This document shows positions 55,370 to 64,000 of a stretch of DNA of 64,000 bases, piece by piece. The notes beneath the pieces were generated by a model. The model saw nothing but the letters and a program-made list of their open reading frames with translations, was not told the origin of the DNA and did no database searches. Origin of the DNA: Vibrio sp. JC009 (GTDB taxonomy: Bacteria; Pseudomonadota; Gammaproteobacteria; Enterobacterales; Vibrionaceae). The stretch covers positions 992,001-1,056,000 of the forward strand of contig NZ_CP092106.1 of assembly GCF_029016485.1 (NCBI RefSeq), given 5' to 3'. The translations under genes and the position numbers were made by a program. Every line of letters starts with the position of its first letter. Within the stretch, counting starts at the first letter, position 1.

Positions 55370-56965
55370 ATGAATTTAATCGATTTTGCTTCCTCACCGT
55401 TATCGGTGCTGCCGCCACTGATTGCCTTAACGCTGGCAATAATTACGCGTCGCGTTCTGCTTTCTCTGGGGATTGGTGTTGTCCTTGGTTCTCTGCTACT
55501 GGCAGATTATTCTTTCTTTAATGCTGCTGCATATATTGGTACCACCGTTAAAGGTGTATTTATTGAAGATGGTGGTATTAACTCATGGAATATGAGTATC
55601 GTCGCATTTCTTTTATTGCTGGGCATGATGACTGCTCTGCTTACTCTTTCCGGCGGTACAAGAGCGTTTGCTATTTGGGCACAAGCGCGGGTAAAAAGTA
55701 AAAGAGGCTCTAAGCTACTGGCAGCATTCCTGGGCGTATTTATTTTTATCGACGACTATTTTAATAGCCTGGCTGTTGGTGCCATTTCCCGTCCTGTTAC
55801 CGATAGATATAATGTATCACGCGCGAAACTGGCCTATATTCTGGATTCCACCGCTGCGCCTATGTGTGTATTAATGCCGGCATCGAGCTGGGGCGCATAT
55901 ATCATGACGATCATCAGTGGTATTTTAGTTACTCATGGGCTGGACCAGTATTCTGCTATCGGCGCTTATATTCGCTTAGTGCCAATGAACTTTTATGCCG
56001 TATTTGCTCTATTAATGGTATTTGCCGTTGCCTGGTTCCAGATTGATATTGGCTCTATGCGCACGCATGAACAGAAAGCAAGTAAAGGCAATGAAGTTAA
56101 ATCTGACGATGATAATGAGTTAGCGCATGAAATTAACGAAGAGCTGGATATTGTTGAAAGCGAACACGGCAGTGTATTTGACCTGATTGCGCCAATTTCG
56201 GCGTTAATTATTGCTACCGTTATTTTTATGCTGACTACGGGCGGCGATGCGCTTGCTGAGTCTGGTAAAGAGTTCTCACTTTTAGGCGCATTTGAAAATA
56301 CTGATGTGGGTAAGTCTCTGGTTAATGGTGGATTAGTTGGTTTATTTATTGCGTTATTAACGGTGCTAAAACAAAAACTTCCACTTTCAGATATAGCTAA
56401 AACTATCTGGATTGGTGCAAAATCTATGTTAGGCGCAATTTTAATTCTAATATTTGCCTGGTCTATCGGTTCTGTTATCGGTGATATGAAAACAGGTACT
56501 TATTTATCATCGCTTGTTCAGGGCAATATTAATATTCAGTGGCTGCCGGTTATTTTATTCCTGCTGTCTGGCTTGATGGCATTTGCTACCGGTACTTCAT
56601 GGGGTACATTCGGAATTATGCTGCCAATTGCCGGTGATATGGCAGGTGCTACAGATTTATCTATGATGCTGCCAATGCTTGGCGCGGTTCTGGCTGGTTC
56701 TGTATTTGGTGACCACTGTTCGCCAATTTCTGATACCACCATTCTTTCGTCGACTGGTGCACGCTGTAATCATATCGACCACGTGGCAACTCAGCTTCCT
56801 TATGCACTGTCTGTGGCACTGGTTTCATGTATTGGTTATGTGGTACTGGGAATGTCTGGTTCGGTTTCCATTGCATTCGGTGCTGCGCTGGCTTCGTTTG
56901 TTGCTATTTGCTTTGTCTTTGCTGCTGTGTCTAGGGCTGGTTCTGCAAAAGCAGTTCGCGTGTAA
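55370..56965 (+). CDS. NhaC-family antiporter, probable lysine transporter (LysW type)
   Basis: 531 residues from the ATG at 55370 with about 11-12 membrane helices and an acidic loop (~225-270). It belongs to the Na+/H+ antiporter NhaC superfamily; FIDDYFNSLAVGAISRPV and SVFGDHCSPISDTTILSS are family signatures. Because a lysine riboswitch precedes it, the likely substrate is lysine, as proposed for riboswitch-linked NhaC proteins (LysW) in Vibrio and Shewanella. The his operon follows on the same strand. Ribosome site AAGG is 12 bases upstream; a TTG at 55361 is an alternative start. Confidence 0.85.
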   Translation: MNLIDFASSPLSVLPPLIALTLAIITRRVLLSLGIGVVLGSLLLADYSFFNAAAYIGTTVKGVFIEDGGINSWNMSIVAFLLLLGMMTALLTLSGGTRAFAIWAQARVKSKRGSKLLAAFLGVFIFIDDYFNSLAVGAISRPVTDRYNVSRAKLAYILDSTAAPMCVLMPASSWGAYIMTIISGILVTHGLDQYSAIGAYIRLVPMNFYAVFALLMVFAVAWFQIDIGSMRTHEQKASKGNEVKSDDDNELAHEINEELDIVESEHGSVFDLIAPISALIIATVIFMLTTGGDALAESGKEFSLLGAFENTDVGKSLVNGGLVGLFIALLTVLKQKLPLSDIAKTIWIGAKSMLGAILILIFAWSIGSVIGDMKTGTYLSSLVQGNINIQWLPVILFLLSGLMAFATGTSWGTFGIMLPIAGDMAGATDLSMMLPMLGAVLAGSVFGDHCSPISDTTILSSTGARCNHIDHVATQLPYALSVALVSCIGYVVLGMSGSVSIAFGAALASFVAICFVFAAVSRAGSAKAVRV

Positions 56966-57059
56966 TTTTCAAGATAAATGAAAAAACTCTAAATTTTCTG
57001 TTGAAAAATGTTAACGCGTCCGCTAGTGTGGAACACAAGAAAACGGAGCTGAAAAACTT

Positions 57060-57107
57060 ATGCGTAATTTTGTAATGAACATTCATCATCACCATCATCC
57101 TGAGTAG
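57060..57107 (+). CDS. hisL: his operon leader peptide HisL
   Basis: 15 residues, MRNFVMNIHHHHHPE, with five consecutive His codons. ACGGAG lies upstream. Stalling at the His run when charged tRNA-His is scarce favours antitermination. Downstream pairing segments include CCGGGAG/CTCCCGG (57131-57149) and the terminator at 57176-57208. Confidence 0.95.
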   Translation: MRNFVMNIHHHHHPE

Positions 57108-57175
57108 TCTTTCGGGAGATGTACGCATGCCCGGGAGACAGTCTCCCGGAGTTTAAGTCAGATACATCAGATTTG

Positions 57176-57208
57176 AACCCTCGGGAGATAACACTTCCGG
57201 GGGTTTTT
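57176..57208 (+). terminator. his attenuator terminator
   Basis: AACCCTCGGGAG pairs with CTTCCGGGGGTT, followed by a T run, 50 bases before hisG. Confidence 0.88.
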
Positions 57209-57258
57209 CAGTTTTACAGCAACTTATTATACGAATATCTAGAAACAGGGAATTAGCA

Positions 57259-58155
57259 ATGCCAACACAACGACTAAGAATCGCAATCCAGAAAAAAGGC
57301 CGTCTAAGCAAAGAGTGCCAGGAACTACTAAAAAAATGTGGTGTTAAGTTTAATCTGATGGGTGAGCGTCTGGTTGTTCATTCTGAAAACATGCCAATCG
57401 ATCTGCTGCTGGTTCGTGATGACGATATTCCGGGTCTGGTAATGGATGGCGTTGTTGACCTTGGCTTTATCGGTGAAAACGAGCTGGAAGAAGTGCGTTT
57501 AGACAGAATCGCACTAGATGAGCCAAGTGAGTTTGTTGCACTTCGCCGCCTTGACTTTGGTGGTTGCCGTCTTTCTATCGCCGTTGATAAAGACGCAACT
57601 TATAACGGTCCTCAGGATCTTGCAGGCATGCGTATTGCGACAACTTATCCGCACCTTCTGAAAGCTTATATGGAAGAGCAGGGCGTTGATTTCAGCACTT
57701 GTCTTCTTCAGGGCTCTGTAGAAGTGGCTCCTCGTGCCGGTCTTGCTGATGCGATTGCTGACCTTGTTTCAACTGGCGCAACACTGGAAGCAAACGGCCT
57801 GAAAGAAGCAGAAGTTATCTTCCGTTCAAAAGCGACCCTTATCCAGCGTGCCGGTGAGTTTGCTGACGACAAGCAAGCACTTATTAACCGTCTTCTGACT
57901 CGTATGCAGGGCGTGATTCAGGCGAAAGAATCTAAGTACATCATGCTGCACGCGCCAACAGATAAGCTTGAAGAAGTGAAAAAACTTCTGCCGGGCGCTG
58001 AAGATCCAACAGTACTGCCTCTTGCTGAAGATAAAAGCCGCGTAGCGGTTCACCTGGTAAGTACTGAAAATCTGTTCTGGGAAGAGATGGAACAACTGAA
58101 AGAACTGGGTGCAAGCTCAATTCTGGTACTACCAATCGAGAAAATGCTGGGGTAA
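57259..58155 (+). CDS. hisG: ATP phosphoribosyltransferase, long form
   Basis: First committed step of histidine synthesis, feedback-inhibited by histidine. The 298-residue long-form enzyme needs no HisZ; its C-terminal ~80 residues form the regulatory ACT-like domain. Conserved [37 protein letters not shown] and the phosphate loop [14 protein letters not shown] are present. AGGGAA precedes the ATG. hisD starts five bases after the stop. Confidence 0.97.
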   Translation: MPTQRLRIAIQKKGRLSKECQELLKKCGVKFNLMGERLVVHSENMPIDLLLVRDDDIPGLVMDGVVDLGFIGENELEEVRLDRIALDEPSEFVALRRLDFGGCRLSIAVDKDATYNGPQDLAGMRIATTYPHLLKAYMEEQGVDFSTCLLQGSVEVAPRAGLADAIADLVSTGATLEANGLKEAEVIFRSKATLIQRAGEFADDKQALINRLLTRMQGVIQAKESKYIMLHAPTDKLEEVKKLLPGAEDPTVLPLAEDKSRVAVHLVSTENLFWEEMEQLKELGASSILVLPIEKMLG

Positions 58156-58159
58156 GACG

Positions 58160-60497
<2,338 letters not shown>

Positions 60498-60517
60498 GCC
60501 GAGGAGCTCCCTTTCTC

Positions 60518-60633
60518 CTCGTTCCCACGCTCTGCGTGGGAATGCATAAGGGGCAAAATGAGTCGGGAGATGTGTACTATGTATGATCACTTTGGTTATG
60601 GTATGCATTCCCACGCTGGAGCATGGGAACGAG
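60518..60633. repeat. CTCGTTCCCACGC BIME-like repeat inside the his operon (hisC-hisB)
   Basis: 116 bp bounded by inverted CTCGTTCCCACGC-type hairpins (right side GCATGGGAACGAG). The inner sequence matches the copy at 28939-29053 (GTGATGTACACTATGTGTG versus GAGATGTGTACTATGTATG). Confidence 0.85.
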
Positions 60634-60677
60634 AACTCCTTAACTCCGCGAAGAGCTGACAAATAAGGAAGTATTTA

Positions 60678-61751
60678 GTGAGCAACCAACAAAAAATTCT
60701 ATTTATCGACCGTGACGGCACCTTAATTGTTGAGCCTCCGGTGGATTTTCAGGTCGACAGACTCGACAAACTGGAGCTGGAACCTTTTGTGATTCCAAGC
60801 CTTCTGGCGCTTCAGGACGCAGGCTACCGTCTGGTGATGGTAACTAATCAGGATGGTCTGGGTACAGACAGCTATCCGCAGGAATATTTCGATGCACCGC
60901 ATAATATGATGATGCAGATCTTCGAATCTCAGGGCATCAGGTTTGATGACGTTCTTATCTGCCCTCACTTTGAAGAAGATAACTGCGCTTGCCGTAAGCC
61001 GAGTCTGGGTCTGGTTAAAGAGTATCTGCAAAACGGTAAGGTAGACTTTAAAACCTCTGCTGTTATCGGTGATCGTGAAACCGACCTTCAGCTTGCTGAA
61101 AATATGGCGATCCGCGGTATTCAGTACAACCCGGAGACAATGGGCTGGCGCGAGATTCTGCGCGAGCTGACCGTTAAAGAGCGCACTGCAAAAGTTGTCC
61201 GTAAGACAAAAGAAACGGATATCTCAATTGAAGTGAACCTTGACCGTCAGGGTGGAAACGAGATTTCTACCGGCCTTGGCTTTTACGACCATATGTTGGA
61301 TCAGATCGCGACACACGGCGGTTTCCAGATGAAAGTGAAGGTTGATGGTGATCTGCATATTGATGATCACCACACGGTAGAAGATACCGCGCTGGCTCTG
61401 GGTCAGGCACTTCGCGAAGCTCTGGGTGATAAGCGCGGTATTGGCCGTTTCGGCTTCTCGCTTCCAATGGATGAGTGTCTGGCGCAATGTGCATTGGATC
61501 TGTCCGGTCGTGCTTACCTTGTGTTTGATGCTAAATTCAGCCGTGAGATGGTGGGTGATTACTCCACTGAGATGACCGAGCACTTCTTTAAGTCTCTGTC
61601 AGATACTATGCTGTGTACGCTTCATATCTCATCGACGGGTGATAACGATCATCACATTATCGAAAGCATCTTTAAGGCATTTGGCCGTACACTTCGCCAG
61701 GCGATTAAAGTAGAAGGCAATGAGATGCCAAGCAGTAAAGGAGTGCTGTAA
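60678..61751 (+). CDS. hisB: Bifunctional histidinol-phosphatase/imidazoleglycerol-phosphate dehydratase
   Basis: 357 residues, GTG start with AAGGAAG upstream. The N-terminal HAD phosphatase (~1-165) has IDRDGTLI with nucleophile/acid Asps and a zinc loop ([13 protein letters not shown]). The C-terminal dehydratase (~170-357) has duplicated metal motifs [13 protein letters not shown] and DNDHHIIES. This fusion is normal in enterobacteria and Vibrionaceae. hisH follows with no gap. Confidence 0.97.
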   Translation: MSNQQKILFIDRDGTLIVEPPVDFQVDRLDKLELEPFVIPSLLALQDAGYRLVMVTNQDGLGTDSYPQEYFDAPHNMMMQIFESQGIRFDDVLICPHFEEDNCACRKPSLGLVKEYLQNGKVDFKTSAVIGDRETDLQLAENMAIRGIQYNPETMGWREILRELTVKERTAKVVRKTKETDISIEVNLDRQGGNEISTGLGFYDHMLDQIATHGGFQMKVKVDGDLHIDDHHTVEDTALALGQALREALGDKRGIGRFGFSLPMDECLAQCALDLSGRAYLVFDAKFSREMVGDYSTEMTEHFFKSLSDTMLCTLHISSTGDNDHHIIESIFKAFGRTLRQAIKVEGNEMPSSKGVL

Positions 61752-62369
61752 ATGAGTCAGAATCAGAAGGTAGTTATTATTGATACAGGCTGTGCCAACG
61801 TATCTTCTGTAAAATTTGCCATTGAAAGACTGGGCTACGAAGTTACGATTTCTAAAGATCCTGAAGTGGTTCTTGCGGCTGATAAACTGTTCCTGCCGGG
61901 TGTAGGTACAGCAAGTGAAGCAATGAAGAACTTAGAAGAGCGCAACCTGATTGAGTTGGTGAAAAAGGTAGAAAAACCGCTTCTGGGCATCTGCCTTGGC
62001 ATGCAGCTTTTAGGTAAGCTTTCCATGGAAAAAGGCTCTAAGGCTGATGATATCGTTGAATGTCTTGGTCTTTGTGAAGGTGAAGTCCGCCTGATGGAAA
62101 CCGGAGATCTTCCGCTTCCGCATATGGGCTGGAACACTGTGACTGCCAAAGCGGGTAATCCTCTGTTTAAAGGTATCGAAGAGGGTGAGTACTTCTACTT
62201 TGTTCACAGCTTCGCAATGCCGGCAGGTGACTATACCATCGCAAGCTGCGACTACGGCAACCCGTTCTCAGCTGCGGTACAGAGTGGAAACTACTACGGT
62301 GTTCAGTTCCACCCTGAGCGTTCCAGCAAAGCAGGTTCGAAACTGATTCAGAACTTTTTGGAACTATAA
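61752..62369 (+). CDS. hisH: Imidazole glycerol phosphate synthase, glutamine amidotransferase subunit
   Basis: Supplies ammonia from glutamine to HisF. The 205-residue class I amidotransferase shows the nucleophile Cys in [12 protein letters not shown] and the His-Glu pair in [13 protein letters not shown]. The start directly follows the hisB stop, with AAAGGAG inside the hisB end. A short repeat unit lies in the 83-bp gap to hisA. Confidence 0.97.
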   Translation: MSQNQKVVIIDTGCANVSSVKFAIERLGYEVTISKDPEVVLAADKLFLPGVGTASEAMKNLEERNLIELVKKVEKPLLGICLGMQLLGKLSMEKGSKADDIVECLGLCEGEVRLMETGDLPLPHMGWNTVTAKAGNPLFKGIEEGEYFYFVHSFAMPAGDYTIASCDYGNPFSAAVQSGNYYGVQFHPERSSKAGSKLIQNFLEL

Positions 62370-62386
62370 ATTTTTGGTTCTCCTCC

Positions 62387-62416
62387 CTCGTTCCCATGCT
62401 CCAGCGTGGGAATGCA
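62387..62416. repeat. Single CTCGTTCCCA hairpin unit (hisH-hisA)
   Basis: CTCGTTCCCATGCTCCAGCG then TGGGAATGCAT: one unit of the family at 28939 and 60518, without an inverted partner. Confidence 0.75.
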
Positions 62417-62440
62417 TACAGAAGGGGAGGGGGCGAGTAA

Positions 62441-63941
<1,501 letters not shown>

Positions 63942-63945
<4 letters not shown>

Positions 63946-64000
63946 GTACATTGACAGAAGGTTTTAAAGCTTCGGATATTGAAACCATTATTGAGCGTAT
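63942..64000 (+). CDS. hisI: HisI/HisIE, N-terminal start only (runs off window)
   Basis: The ATG at 63942 overlaps the hisF stop and reads [20 protein letters not shown] up to the window end. Position after hisF predicts phosphoribosyl-AMP cyclohydrolase, probably fused to the ATP pyrophosphohydrolase as in other Vibrios. Too little sequence is visible to confirm either domain. Confidence 0.75.

Overview
The window looks like chromosome I of a Vibrio or close Vibrionaceae relative. The evidence is protein similarity to Vibrio and enterobacterial families plus gene order: cmk-rpsA-ihfB-lapAB-pyrF, ald/lrp-ftsK-lolA-rarA-serS, bioA/bioBFCD, htpX, a lipid-modification operon ending in cfa, priC-rsmS, dinG, gsk, hns, then hisGDCBHAF(I). 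The DNA reads as ordinary housekeeping chromosome. The unusual content lies in the gaps between genes.

Layout. 1-11 kb: 3' end of a patatin-like phospholipase, pykA, mlc, cheV, a complete SOS mutasome operon (imuA-imuB-dnaE2) under a perfect LexA box, and yciK. 11-20 kb: a CoA-disulfide/persulfide reductase with a rhodanese domain, sohB, cmk, rpsA with a structured leader, ihfB, lapA, lapB, pyrF. 20-32 kb: a membrane-anchored coiled-coil protein, cysB, a methyltransferase, ald/lrp, ftsK, lolA, rarA, serS. 32-38 kb: a fused arsenate-reductase/ArsR-type regulator and the complete biotin locus, with bioA divergent from bioBFCD across a BirA operator. 38-46 kb: htpX, a compact NTF2-like/FAD oxidoreductase/DUF1365/cfa operon, priC-rsmS and a TSUP permease. 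46-57 kb: dinG, a porin, a DUF2057 protein, gsk, hns, an intact ISAs1-family insertion sequence, and a lysine-riboswitch-controlled NhaC-family transporter. 57-64 kb: the his operon with its leader-peptide attenuator, running off the window inside hisI.

The most interesting feature is the density of short non-coding repeats, in at least five families. (1) A ~256-263 bp MITE with ends matching the Tn5/IS50 outside end (up to 19/19). One copy has a perfect 9-bp target duplication; there are four copies, one truncated end and one orphan internal module, and no transposase in the window. (2) A hairpin unit bounded by GGCCCTGGG direct repeats, usually in inverted pairs, at eight intergenic sites and often starting 0-5 bp after a stop codon. 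(3) A ~108 bp imperfect palindrome predicted to fold as a three-way junction with compensatory base changes, found in two convergent gene gaps. (4) and (5) Two BIME-like families built on CATTCCCGC and CTCGTTCCCACGC hairpins, including copies inside the his operon and one nested inside a family-2 pair. Several repeats touch gene control: they supply Shine-Dalgarno bases, or separate an operon from its terminator.
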